Source: Corynebacterium glyciniphilum AJ 3170
GTDB lineage: Bacteria > Actinomycetota > Actinomycetes > Mycobacteriales > Mycobacteriaceae
Reading direction: 5' to 3'
Length of the DNA stretch: 64,000 nucleotides
NCBI RefSeq assembly: GCF_007673095.1
Contig: NZ_VDYZ01000013.1
Coordinates: 59,186-123,185, forward strand
The stretch's first letter is position 1. Every line of letters begins with the position of its first letter. Positions 50,690 through 61,787 of this stretch are shown piece after piece. Below the pieces are notes generated by a model. That model did not search any database, was not told the origin of the DNA, and was given only the letters and a program-made list of their open reading frames with translations. The translations under genes were made by a program, and so were the position numbers.

Positions 50690-51792
50690 TGCTCATCCCC
50701 TACCTCACTGATGACGATCTCGGCGATGCGGTCCGCCGCGTCGCGGTGGCCGGCCGCCGCCGCAGCGTCACCGGCACGCCGCAGCCTCTCCTTGTCCCGC
50801 AGGAGCGGGACAACCTCACGTGCAACCCGACCGGGGTCGAGCTCGGCGTCGGGGACGATCACCCCGCCACCCGCGGCGACGACCGGGCGGGCGTTGAGCT
50901 CCTGTTCCCCGTTGCCGTGCGGCAGGGGAACGTACACGGCCGGCAGTCCGCAGGCCGAGATCTCCGCCACCGTCATCGCACCGGAACGGCACAGCACCAT
51001 GTCGGCGGCCGACAGGGCGAGGTCCATGCGGTCGATGTAGGGCACCGCGACGTACGCCGGGGCGCCGTCAGCCGACGGCACCGACGGTGCCTCGTTCTTC
51101 CTGCCGTAGGCGTGGAGGACGCCGATACCCGCGTCAGCGAACGTTCCCGCGGCCCCGCTGACGGCGGCATTGATGGAAGACGCCCCCTGGCTCCCCCCGG
51201 TGACCAGCAGGACCGGTCCGTCCTCGTCCAACCCGAAGAACTCACGCGCCTCGGCGCGCAGTGCCTGACGGTCCAACGCCAACAGTGAGTCACGGACGGG
51301 GATGCCGACGACGTCGGCGTCCAGTCCGGAGTCGGCGGTTGCGGCGAGGGCCCGTCCCCCGAGCCGGACGCCGAGCTTGTTGGACATGCCGGCACGCGCA
51401 TTCGCCTCATGGACCACGATCGGCACACCGAGCGACTTCGCGGCCAGGTAGGCGGGGGCGGAGACATAGCCGCCGAATCCCACGACCACATCAGCCTTCA
51501 GGTCCTTGAGCGCGCGGCGGGTCCGTCGCAGCGCCCCGATCAGTCGGAAAGGCAGCGTGAAAAGATCCTTGTTCAGCGTGCGCGGCACCGGTACCGCAGG
51601 GATCAGCTCCAGATCCACGCCCCGGGCGGGGACCAGTGTCGTCTCCAGGCCCCGGGTCGTCCCCAGGGCTGCCACGCGGGCGTCCGGACACGCCCGCCGG
51701 ATGGACTCTGCCACGGCGAGGGCGGGCTCGATGTGACCCGCCGTCCCACCGCCCGCGAGGACGACGGATATCGGACGGGATGAGGGGGACAC
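50686..51792 (-). CDS. murG: Lipid II-forming GlcNAc transferase
   Basis: Adds GlcNAc to lipid I on the inner leaflet. 368 residues, GT-B fold; N-domain loop [16 protein letters not shown] and C-domain [12 protein letters not shown] and [15 protein letters not shown]. Starts with GTG 3 bp after ftsW. Peripheral membrane protein. Confidence 0.97.
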   Translation of the reverse strand: MSPSSRPISVVLAGGGTAGHIEPALAVAESIRRACPDARVAALGTTRGLETTLVPARGVDLELIPAVPVPRTLNKDLFTLPFRLIGALRRTRRALKDLKADVVVGFGGYVSAPAYLAAKSLGVPIVVHEANARAGMSNKLGVRLGGRALAATADSGLDADVVGIPVRDSLLALDRQALRAEAREFFGLDEDGPVLLVTGGSQGASSINAAVSGAAGTFADAGIGVLHAYGRKNEAPSVPSADGAPAYVAVPYIDRMDLALSAADMVLCRSGAMTVAEISACGLPAVYVPLPHGNGEQELNARPVVAAGGGVIVPDAELDPGRVAREVVPLLRDKERLRRAGDAAAAAGHRDAADRIAEIVISEVGDEQ

Positions 51793-51795
51793 GGC

Positions 51796-53250
51796 TTAAC
51801 GCCTCCTGCGGTTGTGCTGCTGACTGGTGCGGTGACGGGGTTCCGGCAACGGCTCCCGGGCCCCACGGTGACGCGAGGCGCCGGACCTGACCGGCTCTCC
51901 CGGCGGCTGTCGTCGCCGGGTCACCGGTTCACCGTACCGCTTCGGTTGTTCGCGGACGCGCTCACGACGCTCCTGGCCGGGCCTGTAGGGTTCCGGCTCC
52001 GGCAGGAACAGGATGCGGTCGATCAACGGCCGTCCTTCATGCTGCATCGACGACACGGTGGCAGGTTCATGCCGGGCGATGTTCGCCAGCAGTCCGAGGG
52101 AGGCGAGCGTGACCACCGCAGAGGAACCACCGGCCGAAATCAGCGGGAGCTGAACACCGGTCATCGGGAACAGCCCCACGACATACCCCATGTTGTAGAA
52201 CGCCTGGACCGTGATACCCATCGTCAGGGCCGCGGCGAGGAGCCGGAGGAAAGGATCGTTCTGCGCCATCGCGGTACGGATACCGAACCACGCCAGCACC
52301 CCGAACAGGATGACGACGAGTCCCGCACCGAGCAGCCCGAGCTCCTCACCGATGATGGCGAAGACGAAGTCGTTGGCCGCCTCGGGAAGATAGAGCCACT
52401 TCGCGCGTGACTGGCCGAGCCCCTGGCCGAGCAGACCTCCGTCGGACAGCGAGAGGATCCCCTGCCGCGACTGGAACGTCGCGCCGCGGGACGTCGCCTC
52501 GTCGAAACTCAGGGTGAAGGTCTCGGTCCAGGAGCTGAACCTCGCGCTACGGAACGCGTGCTGGAGGCTGAAGATCACGCCCGCCACACCGGCGACGGCG
52601 AGCACCGACATCAGCGCGGTCGTGCTGACGCCGGCGAAGAAGAGCATCGCCGCCATCACGGCGGCCAACGACAGCATCATGCCCAGGTCGTCCTGCAGGA
52701 GCACCAGGCCCAGGATCACCGCCGCGACGATGAGGAAGGGGTTCAGGACGAACCGCGCCGAACTGCTCACCCGGGAACGGGCCGCCACGACAGCTGCGCC
52801 CCAGACCGCCAGGGAGAACTTCGCTACCTCGGAGGGCTGGATACCGACACCGGCGAAGCGGATCCAGGAATTCGAGCCGACCTCGGTCCCGCCGACACCG
52901 ATGCCGGGGATCAGCACCAGGATCAACAGCACCACCGAGACACCCAGGAAGACCACCGAGAGGTTGCGCACGGTGGACGGTGTCACCCGCAGGAAGAACC
53001 ACATGGCGACGAGACCGGCGGCCACGACGACCGCCTGTTTCATGAACTCGCCGAAGACACCGGTGTCGCTGTCGATGGAGGTCACCATCGACGACGAGAG
53101 AACCATCGTCAGGCCGATCACGACGAGGATGGCGGTCACACTCATGATGACCTTGTAGTTGAACTGCGGCGTGCTCAGCACACGACGGAACTTGTCCCCG
53201 AGTCCGCGCCACGGCGACTCGGTGCGTCCGGAATCGTTCTTCACCGTCAT
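51796..53250 (-). CDS. ftsW: FtsW, septal peptidoglycan glycosyltransferase (SEDS)
   Basis: 484 residues with about ten transmembrane helices from residue ~33 and the SEDS signature MTGVQLPLISAGGSS near 370. Polymerises lipid II at the septum with FtsI. The N-terminus is cytoplasmic; the C-terminal ~80 residues are Arg/Pro/Glu-rich and cytoplasmic, typical of actinobacterial FtsW and able to contact FtsZ. ATG overlaps the murD stop. Confidence 0.97.
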   Translation of the reverse strand: MTVKNDSGRTESPWRGLGDKFRRVLSTPQFNYKVIMSVTAILVVIGLTMVLSSSMVTSIDSDTGVFGEFMKQAVVVAAGLVAMWFFLRVTPSTVRNLSVVFLGVSVVLLILVLIPGIGVGGTEVGSNSWIRFAGVGIQPSEVAKFSLAVWGAAVVAARSRVSSSARFVLNPFLIVAAVILGLVLLQDDLGMMLSLAAVMAAMLFFAGVSTTALMSVLAVAGVAGVIFSLQHAFRSARFSSWTETFTLSFDEATSRGATFQSRQGILSLSDGGLLGQGLGQSRAKWLYLPEAANDFVFAIIGEELGLLGAGLVVILFGVLAWFGIRTAMAQNDPFLRLLAAALTMGITVQAFYNMGYVVGLFPMTGVQLPLISAGGSSAVVTLASLGLLANIARHEPATVSSMQHEGRPLIDRILFLPEPEPYRPGQERRERVREQPKRYGEPVTRRRQPPGEPVRSGASRHRGAREPLPEPRHRTSQQHNRRRR

Positions 53251-54692
53251 CGGTCAACGTCCTTTCCCGCCGGTTGTCCCGCCAGTTCCGCGAAGAGGTC
53301 GCCTCGTTGCGACATACCCTCGTACATGTCCAGTGACGCTGCCGCCGGGGCGAGGACGACACTGTCGCCGACGCCGGCGAGCGACCGGGCCGCCGCGACG
53401 GCCTCAACCATCGCGGTGACCGGGTCAGCGTCGTCGATGACGCTCACCGGGAGATCCGGTGCCACCGTGGCCAACGCGTCCGCGAGGATCCGCCGGTCGA
53501 CCCCCAACAGTACGGCTCCCCGGAGTCCGGGCGCGACCTCTGCGACGAGGTCGTCCACGGCGGCTCCCTTGAGCTGGCCGCCGGCCACCCAGACCACGTG
53601 GTCGAGGCCGCGCAGTGCCGCCGATGCGGCGTGGGGGTTCGTCGCCTTGGAGTTGTCCACCCAGCGCACACCGTCGGTCTCAGCCACGACCTGGCCCCGG
53701 TGGGCCTGGACACGGAAGCCTGCCAGAGCGCTGGACACCGCCTCCGCCGACACACCGACGCTGCGTGCCAGTGCCGCCGCCGCCGCAGCGTCCGCCACAC
53801 CGGCCGGACCGGGAGGGGAGATTCCCTCGGCGCTGGCGAGGTCAGTGAGCTGTCCGGTCGCCGGGTCCAGCTCGACGATCCGACCGTCCCGCACTCCGGT
53901 GACGACGGCCACGGGCCCGTCCGACAGCACGACGGCGGCGGGATCACCCGTGGTGAAGGCACGCCGTTCACCGGAGACCACGTGCGCCCCTGACGTGACG
54001 TTCGGGTCGTCGGCGGCGATCACCGCGACCGCGCCGGTCAAGGCACGCATCTTGTCTGCGACATAGTTCCCGAAGGATCCGTGCCAGTCCAGGTGGTCCT
54101 CGGCGAGGTTCAGCACGCATCCCGCGTCCGGGGCGAACTCCGGAGCCCAGTGGAGCTGGAAACTCGACACCTCGGCAGCCAGGACCTCGATCCTCGGCTC
54201 GGCAAGCAGGGCCTCACCCGGAGGCGTCCCGATGTTGCCGACCGCACGAGACCGTCGACCGTCCGCCTGCAGGATCGCGTCGAGCATGGCCGTCGTCGTC
54301 GTCTTGCCGTTGGTCCCCGTGACCGCCAACCAGGTCCTCGGTGCGCCGAACAGGGCGGCCCTGTCCGCCAACCAGGCCGCCTCGACATCGCCGACCACCG
54401 CAACCCCGGCCTCCGCGGCGGTGGCCGGGAGCGGTCCGTCCGGCCGCCACCCCGGTGACGTGATGACCAGGTCGAAGCGTCCGTCCCCCAGCCGGGTCAG
54501 GGCTTCGGCGACGGTCACGGCGTAGGCGCCGGTCTCCGTTCCCAGCGTGCCGCCGGCGACGACGTTGTCGTCGGCGATCGTCACCGTGCACTCCAGGTCA
54601 CCCAGCATCCGGGCCACCCCTGCACCGGCCACGCCGGCGCCTGCGACGAGGACGTCACCGCCTCGCATCGCTTCGACGACCTGGTTCACCAT
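53247..54692 (-). CDS. murD: UDP-MurNAc-L-alanine--D-glutamate ligase
   Basis: 481 residues. ATP loop VTGTNGKTTTTAML near 120, the NLAEDHLDWHGSF substrate region, VDNSKATNPHA in the C-terminal part. The start at ATG 54692 has AGGAGA about 8 nt upstream; the same frame stays open far upstream through mraY and that extension is an artefact. Gap to mraY is 32 bp, overlap with ftsW 4 bp. Confidence 0.97.
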   Translation of the reverse strand: MVNQVVEAMRGGDVLVAGAGVAGAGVARMLGDLECTVTIADDNVVAGGTLGTETGAYAVTVAEALTRLGDGRFDLVITSPGWRPDGPLPATAAEAGVAVVGDVEAAWLADRAALFGAPRTWLAVTGTNGKTTTTAMLDAILQADGRRSRAVGNIGTPPGEALLAEPRIEVLAAEVSSFQLHWAPEFAPDAGCVLNLAEDHLDWHGSFGNYVADKMRALTGAVAVIAADDPNVTSGAHVVSGERRAFTTGDPAAVVLSDGPVAVVTGVRDGRIVELDPATGQLTDLASAEGISPPGPAGVADAAAAAALARSVGVSAEAVSSALAGFRVQAHRGQVVAETDGVRWVDNSKATNPHAASAALRGLDHVVWVAGGQLKGAAVDDLVAEVAPGLRGAVLLGVDRRILADALATVAPDLPVSVIDDADPVTAMVEAVAAARSLAGVGDSVVLAPAAASLDMYEGMSQRGDLFAELAGQPAGKDVDR

Positions 54693-54724
54693 GTGATCGT
54701 TCTCCTGTCGTGGGACTGTAGGTG

Positions 54725-55825
54725 TCAGAGTGGTGAGTTGCTCAGCCACTCGGAGTAGAACACGGCCACACCGACCACGGCGAACAACGCCGACAGCAGC
54801 CAGAAACGGACGGTGACCGTGGTCTCCGCCCACCCCCCGGCCTCGAAGTGGTGGTGGAAGGGTGCCATGCGGAAGATGCGTCGCCCGGTGGTCTTGAAGG
54901 ACACGACCTGGATGACGACGCTGGCCGCCTCCATGACGAACAGGAGGCCGACGACGACCATCAGCAGCTCGGTCCGGGACGCGATGGACAGGCCGGCGAC
55001 CAGGCCGCCGAGGGCCAGTGAGCCGGTGTCCCCCATGAAGATCTTCGCCGGGGCGGCGTTCCACCACAGGAATCCGACGCAGCCGCCCAGCCCGGCGGCT
55101 GCGAGCATCGACAGGTCCAGCGGGTCCCGCACGGCGTAACACCCCGCCTCTGCCGCACCGGAGCACGAGTTGCGGAACTGCCAGAAGGTGATCACCACAT
55201 AGGCGGACAGGACCATCGCCGTGACACCGGAGGCCAGCCCGTCGAGACCGTCCGTGAGGTTCACGGCATTCGACCAGGCGGAGATCACCAGGTAGATGAA
55301 GATCAGGAAGAGGATCGTGCCGATGACCGCTCCACCGACAGCAAGGTCGAGGGTGTTGATGTCCCGGGTGAAGGAGAGCTTCGTCGACGCCGGCTTCAAC
55401 CCGTCGGAGTTGGGGAACTGCAGCACCAGGAAACCGAAGATCAGGGCGGTGACCAGCTGGCCGGCCAGCTTCGCCTTCGCGTTCAGGCCGAGGTTCCGCC
55501 CCTTGACGACCTTGATGTAGTCGTCGGTGAAACCGAGCCCGCCGAGTGCGAGTGTCAGCCCGAGGACCAGCCAACCGGATACGCCGGGGCCGGTACCGTT
55601 GGTCACCAGACCGACGAGAACGGCGACGACGTAGCCCGCGGTGATGCCCGCCAGGATCGCGATACCACCCATGGTGGGCGTGCCACGCTTACGCAGGTGC
55701 GACTTGAGCCCTTCTTCCCGGATCTCCTGGCCGATGCCTTCCGCGGAGAACCGCCGGATCAGCACCGGGGTGAGGAAGATCGAGACGAAGAACGCCACGA
55801 GGGCGGCGACGATGATCTGTGTCAT
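54725..55825 (-). CDS. mraY: Phospho-MurNAc-pentapeptide transferase
   Basis: Makes lipid I from undecaprenyl phosphate. 366 residues, ten transmembrane helices. Motifs: [26 protein letters not shown] with the catalytic Asp, and [13 protein letters not shown] 55825 is the family start; a longer frame enters murF. Lies 8 bp after murF. Confidence 0.98.
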   Translation of the reverse strand: MTQIIVAALVAFFVSIFLTPVLIRRFSAEGIGQEIREEGLKSHLRKRGTPTMGGIAILAGITAGYVVAVLVGLVTNGTGPGVSGWLVLGLTLALGGLGFTDDYIKVVKGRNLGLNAKAKLAGQLVTALIFGFLVLQFPNSDGLKPASTKLSFTRDINTLDLAVGGAVIGTILFLIFIYLVISAWSNAVNLTDGLDGLASGVTAMVLSAYVVITFWQFRNSCSGAAEAGCYAVRDPLDLSMLAAAGLGGCVGFLWWNAAPAKIFMGDTGSLALGGLVAGLSIASRTELLMVVVGLLFVMEAASVVIQVVSFKTTGRRIFRMAPFHHHFEAGGWAETTVTVRFWLLSALFAVVGVAVFYSEWLSNSPL

Positions 55826-55833
55826 GGCTTCGG

Positions 55834-57363
55834 TTACCTGCTCTCTTCTTCGCCGACGAACAGCCCCTCGGCGACACTCCACAGGCCGTCGGCGTAGGAC
55901 GCCTTGACCAGGACGACATCATTGGGTTCGACGTTGAGGTCGAGGAAGTTGACGGCGGCGTCGGCGTTCTCGACCTGTCGCACGGAGACCCCGTGGGCTT
56001 CCGCTGCCTCCGCCAGGGCGCTCTGGTTGACCCCGTTACCCACGATCACCGCATGACCGATACGCCGCTGGGCGAGGACGTCGCCGAGGAGCGCATGCTC
56101 GTCACGCGCATCGTCACCCAACTCCGCCATCTGCCCCAGCACGGCCCAGCTCTGCACGTCAGAACGTCCTGCCGCGGTGTAGGCGAGGGCGTCGATACCG
56201 GCGCGCATCGAATCCGGGTTCGCGTTGTAGGTGTCGTTGATGACGGTCACACCGTCCGCCCGGGTCCGTACGTCCATGCGGTTCGCACTGGCGGCGACGT
56301 GACTGTTCAGTGCTCCTGCGACGGTGGCGGCGTCCAGGCCGCATTCCATGCCGACGACGGCGGCGGCGAGGGCGTTGGACACCTGGTGGGCCCCGAACAC
56401 GCCGAGCGTGACCTGCACCGGCTCCCCGTAGGGGTGGTGCAGCGTGAACGACGCGCGGGCGACCTCGTCCAGCGTGATGTCCGAGGCGTAGTAGTCCACG
56501 TGGTCCGCCCCTGAACGCCCCTCCTCCGACGTCGAGAAGCGGATGATCCGCGCGTCGGTCCGGGTCCGCATCGCCGACACGTGGTCGTCGTCGGCGTTGA
56601 GTACGGCCAATCCGCCGTCGTCCGCGGACGGGAGGGACTCGACGAGCTCGCCCTTCGCCCGCGCGATCGCCTCACGGGAGCCGAACTCGCCCAGGTGTGC
56701 GGTGCCGACGTTCAGGACGACACCGATCCGCGGCGGTGCGATCCGGGCGAGGTGGGCGATATGGCCCTGGCCGCGGGCCGACATCTCGGCGACGAGGAAC
56801 CTGGTGCTGCGGCCGGCCTTCAGCGCCGTGTACGGGTGTCCGATCTCGTTGTTGAAGCTTCCGGGGGGTGCCACGGTCTCGCCTGCACGGGTGAGGACGG
56901 CGCCGAGGAGGTCCTTGGTCGAGGTCTTCCCAGCCGATCCCGTCACGCCGACGACGGTGAGCCCTTCCTCAGCGACCAGGGTGTCGGTGTTGTAGCGGGC
57001 GAGGCGTCCGACCGCGGCGAGCACTCGTTCGCCCACACCCTCCGGGTCATTCTCGAGATAGGCCGCGTTACGCTGGGCCGCGCCGTCGTCGGCGTCCGCA
57101 GACTCCTCGACGGCCTCGCACAGCAACGACGGCTGTCCGACGGGACGTCCGACCATGGCCAGCGCGGCACCGTCACGCAGTGCTCCCGGGACGAAGTCGT
57201 GGCCGTCGACGCGCTCACCGGGCAGCGCCATGAAGACGCTGCCGGGGGTGATCCGTCGTGAATCGAACTCGACGGGGCCGGTCACGACAGTTTCTGCCGT
57301 GGCACCGTCCACCAGGTGTCCTCCGGTGACCTCGGCAATGGTGCCGCTTGTCATCTCAATCAT
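55834..57363 (-). CDS. murF: UDP-MurNAc-tripeptide--D-Ala-D-Ala ligase
   Basis: 509 residues. ATP loop [14 protein letters not shown] near 140, [20 protein letters not shown], and C-terminal [12 protein letters not shown] polar insert near residues 82-105 ([13 protein letters not shown]) lies in the N-domain and lengthens the enzyme. Overlaps murE by 4 bp (ATGA) and is 8 bp from mraY. Confidence 0.97.
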   Translation of the reverse strand: MIEMTSGTIAEVTGGHLVDGATAETVVTGPVEFDSRRITPGSVFMALPGERVDGHDFVPGALRDGAALAMVGRPVGQPSLLCEAVEESADADDGAAQRNAAYLENDPEGVGERVLAAVGRLARYNTDTLVAEEGLTVVGVTGSAGKTSTKDLLGAVLTRAGETVAPPGSFNNEIGHPYTALKAGRSTRFLVAEMSARGQGHIAHLARIAPPRIGVVLNVGTAHLGEFGSREAIARAKGELVESLPSADDGGLAVLNADDDHVSAMRTRTDARIIRFSTSEEGRSGADHVDYYASDITLDEVARASFTLHHPYGEPVQVTLGVFGAHQVSNALAAAVVGMECGLDAATVAGALNSHVAASANRMDVRTRADGVTVINDTYNANPDSMRAGIDALAYTAAGRSDVQSWAVLGQMAELGDDARDEHALLGDVLAQRRIGHAVIVGNGVNQSALAEAAEAHGVSVRQVENADAAVNFLDLNVEPNDVVLVKASYADGLWSVAEGLFVGEEESR

Positions 57364-58952
57364 CGTGTCGGTTCCTGTCTGTCCTGTCGGTCCCTGAGTG
57401 CTTGTGCGAGTACTGCCACGTCGTCGAACTCGAGGACGGTGTCCCCGACGATCTGTCCGGTCTCGTGACCTTTGCCGGCGACTATGACGATATCGCCCCG
57501 GCGGGCCCAGGCGACTGAGGCCCTGATCGCGTCGGCCCTGTCACCGATCTCGCGCAGGTCGGCGCCCCGGCTGTCCGCGATGTCCCGTGCCCCGGCGAGG
57601 ACCTCGGCCCGGATGCCCCCGGGTTCTTCGTCGCGGGGGTTGTCGTCGGTGACGATCACCAGGTCCGCGACCTTGGCTGCCTCGGCCCCCATCAGGGGGC
57701 GCTTCTCGTGGTCCCGGTTACCTCCGGCTCCGAGCACCACGCCGACGCGGCCCCCGTGTCCCGCGCGTTCCAACTGGTCGGCGAGAGTCGTCAGTGCAGC
57801 AGCCACAGCGCCGGGTTTGTGGGCGTAGTCCACCAGCGCCAGGAAGTCCCGCGGGTAGCGGGTGTCACCCTCACCGACGGTCACCGTCTGCATCCTGCCC
57901 GGTACATGGACGTCACCGAGTTTCGGTGCCGCCGTGGACACGTCGACGCCGGCCTCCCGGGCACACGCCAGTGCCACGACGGCGTTTGCGACATTGAACA
58001 CGCCGGGCAGGGAGAGCGGGAAACTGAAGGTGGGTTCGGGGTTGTCGGGATCCGTCACCGTCACGTGCTGCAGACCGTCGGTCCCGACCTCGACCGAGTC
58101 GACCGACCATGACGCCGGTGCCACACCGGTGGTCGTCACCGTGGTGGCGTTCTCCACGGTCTCCGCCAGTTCGCGGCCCCATTCGTCGTCGACGCAGACC
58201 ACGGAGGACGGAAGCTCTCCGCCGGGGTCCTGGGGCACGGTGAACAGGAGCGACTTCGCCTCGAAGTAGTCCCGCATCGTCGGGTGGAAGTCCAGGTGGT
58301 CCTGGCTGAGGTTGGTGAAACCGGCGACATCGAAGTCGACCCCGCGTACCCTGCCCATCACCAGTGCATGGGACGACACCTCCATCACGACGTGGGTGAC
58401 CCCCTCGTCACGCATCCGGGCGAAAAGCCCCTGCAGCGTCGGTGCTTCCGGTGTTGTCAGCGACGTCGGGACCGCACGGCCGTTGATCCTGGTCCCGGTG
58501 GTCCCGATGAGGCCCACACTGTGGTCGTCGAGCAGCATCCGCTCCACCATGTACGACGTGGTCGTCTTACCGCTGGTACCGGTCACACCGATCACCGTCA
58601 TCGACCGGGACGGGTGACCGTGGATCTCTGCGGCGACCGGTCCGAGCCATGCCCTGCAGTCATCGACCACCAGCACGACCGTCTGCACACCGTCCGCACG
58701 GAGCACCGTCAGCCCCTCCTCGTCGGTGAGGACACAGCTGCCTGCCGACTGGCCGGCGAAGGACGCCCCGTGGGCCCGGGCCCCCGGCACCGCCATGAAC
58801 ATGCCGCCGACCGCGACCGAGCGCGCGTCGATCGCGGCGTCCGTCACGGGGAGTTCTCCTGCCCCACCGGGGGCGTCTGACTCGCCGAGCGCCACGAGAC
58901 GCCCTCCTGTCAGGTCCGCGAGTGCGGCCAGGGTGGGTGGTTTCACGCTCAC
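57360..58952 (-). CDS. murE: UDP-MurNAc-dipeptide--meso-diaminopimelate ligase
   Basis: 530 residues. ATP loop GVTGTSGKTTTS; DDNPRDEEP near residue 435 is the DNPR motif selecting meso-diaminopimelate, in line with the mycolata cell wall. GTG start at 58952 overlaps the ftsI stop as GTGA. The open frame continuing upstream inside ftsI is rejected. Confidence 0.97.
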   Translation of the reverse strand: MSVKPPTLAALADLTGGRLVALGESDAPGGAGELPVTDAAIDARSVAVGGMFMAVPGARAHGASFAGQSAGSCVLTDEEGLTVLRADGVQTVVLVVDDCRAWLGPVAAEIHGHPSRSMTVIGVTGTSGKTTTSYMVERMLLDDHSVGLIGTTGTRINGRAVPTSLTTPEAPTLQGLFARMRDEGVTHVVMEVSSHALVMGRVRGVDFDVAGFTNLSQDHLDFHPTMRDYFEAKSLLFTVPQDPGGELPSSVVCVDDEWGRELAETVENATTVTTTGVAPASWSVDSVEVGTDGLQHVTVTDPDNPEPTFSFPLSLPGVFNVANAVVALACAREAGVDVSTAAPKLGDVHVPGRMQTVTVGEGDTRYPRDFLALVDYAHKPGAVAAALTTLADQLERAGHGGRVGVVLGAGGNRDHEKRPLMGAEAAKVADLVIVTDDNPRDEEPGGIRAEVLAGARDIADSRGADLREIGDRADAIRASVAWARRGDIVIVAGKGHETGQIVGDTVLEFDDVAVLAQALRDRQDRQEPTR

Positions 58953-60937
58953 TGCGCCTCCAGCGTCAGTCGGGGTGCGGCCTCCGGGGAGAGCGGCACA
59001 TTGTAATGGTCGAGCAACCAGGACGTGATGTCCCGGAACAGTGGCGCGGCCGACTGGCCGCCGCTTCCGTCGGTCCCACGCTCGGGATCGTCCAGCATGA
59101 TGGCGACGACGAAGCGGGGGTCGTCTGCCGGGGCGATACCGGCGTAGGTGATCCAGTAGTCGGAGTTGGAGTACGCCCGCGTCTCGGGGTCGATCTGCTG
59201 GGCGGTACCGGTCTTCCCGCTGGTCTGGTACCCCTCGATGCCCGCTGTGGGGGCGGTGCCCTGCTGGACTCCCGTCGGGTCCGACTGGTTGACGGCCCGG
59301 AACATGTCGACCACCGTGCGTGCCGTCTCCGGGGAGACCACCTCCACCGACTCCGGTTCGTCCTGCGGAATGTCGTTGCCGTCGGCGTCGGTCACCGACT
59401 TGATGATGCTCGGTGTCACCCGCACACCGTCGTTGGCGAGCGCCTGGTAGATGCTGGCCATCTGCAGCAGGCTCATTGACATGCCCTGCCCGATCGGCAG
59501 GTTGGCGAAGGTGCCGCCTGACCACTGCGACAGGTCCGGTACATATCCGCTGGTCTCACTGGGCAGCCCCAGGTCCGTGGCCTGACCGATACCGAACTTC
59601 TGGACGTAGTCCCAGAAACTCTCCTCGCCCACGCGGTCGGCCAACATCAGCGTGCCGACGTTGGAGGACTTCCCGAAGATACCTGTCGTGGTGTAGGGCA
59701 CCACGCCGTGGTCCCACGCGTCCTTGACCGTCACACCGGACATGTCGATGCTGCCCGGGACCTGCAGCACCTCGTCCGGGGTCGTCTTGCCGTCCTCGAT
59801 GGCGGCCGCGGCGGTCATCACCTTCGCCACCGACCCGGGCTCGTAGGCGTCCTGCACGACACGGTTACCGAAGACCTTGCCGTCCTCGAGCTGTTCGTCG
59901 ATGTTGCCCTGCGGATTGATCGTGTCGGACGTGGCCATCGACACCACCTCGCCGCTTGTCGCGTCGAGCACCACGGCGGAGGCGGATTCGGCACCTGACT
60001 TGTCCTTGGCCTGCTGTACCAGCTGCTGAATGTAGGTCTGGGCCTCCAGGTCGAGGGTCAGCTCATAGGCGTCGCCGTCCACGGCGGGGTGCCGGTCGCG
60101 CGTCGAACCGGGAATGGCGAGACCGTTGGCCCCGACGTCGACGGTGCGTGAACCGTTGGTGCCCTGCAGCCGGGAATCCTGCGACAGCTCCAGACCGAAC
60201 TGGCCCTCGTTGTCACGGCTGATCTTGCCGATGACGTTCTGTGCCACCGCGCCGTTGGGATACTGGCGGATGTCCTGACGTTCCACCGTGATCTCCGGGT
60301 ACTCCTCGGAGACCTTCTCCGCGACGTCCGGGTCGACGTCACGGACCAGGACCTCATAGGTCGAGTCTGCCGTGAGTTTGTCCCGGATGTCGTCGGCCTT
60401 CACCCCGTCCGTGTCGGAGTCGTCGTCCGGATCGGTCTGACTGTCGGAATCATTGAGCAGTTCCGGCAGGCCTTCGGCGATCTCGCCGATCCGTTCTTCC
60501 GGCGCGGAAACACCCTCGGGATCAAGCTCATGACGGTCCTCCATGAAGGACTCGAGCAGGTGGGGATGCACCGAAAGGGAGCGGGCCTCCATGGTGTAGG
60601 AGAGCCGCTGGCCGTTGCGGTCGACGATGCTGCCCCGGTGGGCGGGTTCGGTGATCACCGCCGTGCGCTGCTCACTGGCCATCGCAGACAACTCCGGGCC
60701 CTTGACCAGCTGTACCCAGGTCAACCTGAGCAGCAGCGCGAGCACCAGGACGACGACGATGATCAACACCGCCGCGCCACGTTTTCCGAAGCTGGCGGCA
60801 CCGATGTCGAGGGTCTGCCAGGAGTTCCCGGGAACTCCCGACCTCGTGGACCGGGACGACGGTCGCGAGGAACGCGAGGGTCGCTGAGGTCGGGGGTCAC
60901 GCCCGGCGTACTGCCTTCGGTCCCTGTCCTCGGCCAA
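58949..60937 (-). CDS. ftsI: FtsI/PBP3, septal transpeptidase
   Basis: 662 residues. Arg/Ser-rich cytoplasmic tail, one transmembrane helix at ~55-75, pedestal domain, transpeptidase domain with YEPGSVAKV (active Ser near 364), KSSNVGT near 424 and SGKTGTAQ near 576. An acidic Asp/Ser insert at ~160-180 lies in the pedestal. The start is TTG at 60937 with GGGAGAGG upstream. It is 142 bp after ftsL, the largest gap inside the mur/fts part. Confidence 0.96.
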   Translation of the reverse strand: MAEDRDRRQYAGRDPRPQRPSRSSRPSSRSTRSGVPGNSWQTLDIGAASFGKRGAAVLIIVVVLVLALLLRLTWVQLVKGPELSAMASEQRTAVITEPAHRGSIVDRNGQRLSYTMEARSLSVHPHLLESFMEDRHELDPEGVSAPEERIGEIAEGLPELLNDSDSQTDPDDDSDTDGVKADDIRDKLTADSTYEVLVRDVDPDVAEKVSEEYPEITVERQDIRQYPNGAVAQNVIGKISRDNEGQFGLELSQDSRLQGTNGSRTVDVGANGLAIPGSTRDRHPAVDGDAYELTLDLEAQTYIQQLVQQAKDKSGAESASAVVLDATSGEVVSMATSDTINPQGNIDEQLEDGKVFGNRVVQDAYEPGSVAKVMTAAAAIEDGKTTPDEVLQVPGSIDMSGVTVKDAWDHGVVPYTTTGIFGKSSNVGTLMLADRVGEESFWDYVQKFGIGQATDLGLPSETSGYVPDLSQWSGGTFANLPIGQGMSMSLLQMASIYQALANDGVRVTPSIIKSVTDADGNDIPQDEPESVEVVSPETARTVVDMFRAVNQSDPTGVQQGTAPTAGIEGYQTSGKTGTAQQIDPETRAYSNSDYWITYAGIAPADDPRFVVAIMLDDPERGTDGSGGQSAAPLFRDITSWLLDHYNVPLSPEAAPRLTLEAQ

Positions 60938-60977
60938 TGTGACCTCTCCCTTCCACGATGCTCACAGCATGGTCTTG

Positions 60978-61002
60978 TCGACCGGACATGGAGCCCGGTC
61001 GA
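60978..61002. other. Hairpin in the ftsL-ftsI gap
   Basis: TCGACCGG/CCGGTCGA, perfect 8-bp stem with a 9-nt loop, 40 nt before the ftsI start and without a U-tract. It may mark processing or attenuation; a CTAGGAC -10-like element lies just upstream on the minus strand. The gap holds no gene. Confidence 0.45.
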
Positions 61003-61079
61003 TTCATCCCGTCCATTGTCCTAGCACGGGCGCCACACCCGGGGCATTGGACGCCGGGCGTGTCTTGTCGGCTGTGCTG

Positions 61080-61787
61080 TCAGTACGGGAGTTCACCGGT
61101 CGAGTCGGAGCCACGCTGCGCCTCTCCGGCCGGCGCCGCGGAGTCACCGTCCGGGTTGTCGCGCCCGTCGCCACCGTTGTCCAGGGCCTGTGGAGCGAGC
61201 CCGGGAACCTGGTCGGTGGCCTCCGGGTCACTCGTCGGGCGTTGTGCGCGGACCTCACCGTTGATGTCGGTGACCGGGCGGGTCGCCTCAGGGTCGGCGG
61301 CGCGGAGTTCATTGACGTCGTCGCCGTTGACGTCGAGCACGCCCGCCTGGCCGGGGACGACCATGCCCAGTCGCGACGCCTCGGCCGCAATACGCTGGGT
61401 GGAGGACGCATCCTCCACGTCGCGGTGCAGTGACTCCAGCTCATTGGACAGCGTCGTGCTCGTCGCTTCCGCCTCGGAGAGCTGGAAAGACTGCTCCGTC
61501 GTCTTTCCCGACAGGTACATGGCGAAAGCGACTCCGGCGACGAACAGTGCGAGCAGGACCACCCAGGTCCGCACCACTGAACGCTCAGCTGCGGACGGGA
61601 CGGCGATCCGACGTCCCCGAACCGTCACCTGCTGCCTCGAGCCCCGCCTCCTGACGGGGCTGGCGTGGGTGCGACGACGGTCTTCACGCCGGGGGGACGG
61701 ACTGACGACGGCGGGCCTGTGGTCGTCGTGCCCGGTTACGCTGGTGCGTTGGCGGGTGCGCTGACGGGCTGCGGTGGCGGTGCTCAT
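61080..61787 (-). CDS. ftsL: Cell division protein FtsL-like
   Basis: 235 residues: long basic N-terminal tail (~70 residues), one transmembrane helix at ~74-93, then a short coiled coil ([20 protein letters not shown], cited by [10 protein letters not shown]) and an Asp/Pro/Gly-rich disordered C-terminus. Identified mostly from layout and position between rsmH and ftsI; sequence of FtsL is poorly conserved. Overlaps rsmH by 4 bp. Confidence 0.88.
   Translation of the reverse strand: MSTATAARQRTRQRTSVTGHDDHRPAVVSPSPRREDRRRTHASPVRRRGSRQQVTVRGRRIAVPSAAERSVVRTWVVLLALFVAGVAFAMYLSGKTTEQSFQLSEAEATSTTLSNELESLHRDVEDASSTQRIAAEASRLGMVVPGQAGVLDVNGDDVNELRAADPEATRPVTDINGEVRAQRPTSDPEATDQVPGLAPQALDNGGDGRDNPDGDSAAPAGEAQRGSDSTGELPY

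Noticed and set aside
53247..55574. Apparent 775-residue MurD fusion
   Set aside because: The N-terminal part is an out-of-frame reading of mraY. MurD begins at 54692 with a ribosome site.
57360..59525. Extended MurE frame
   Set aside because: The extra part lies inside ftsI in another frame; GTG 58952 overlaps the ftsI stop and gives the MurE N-terminus.
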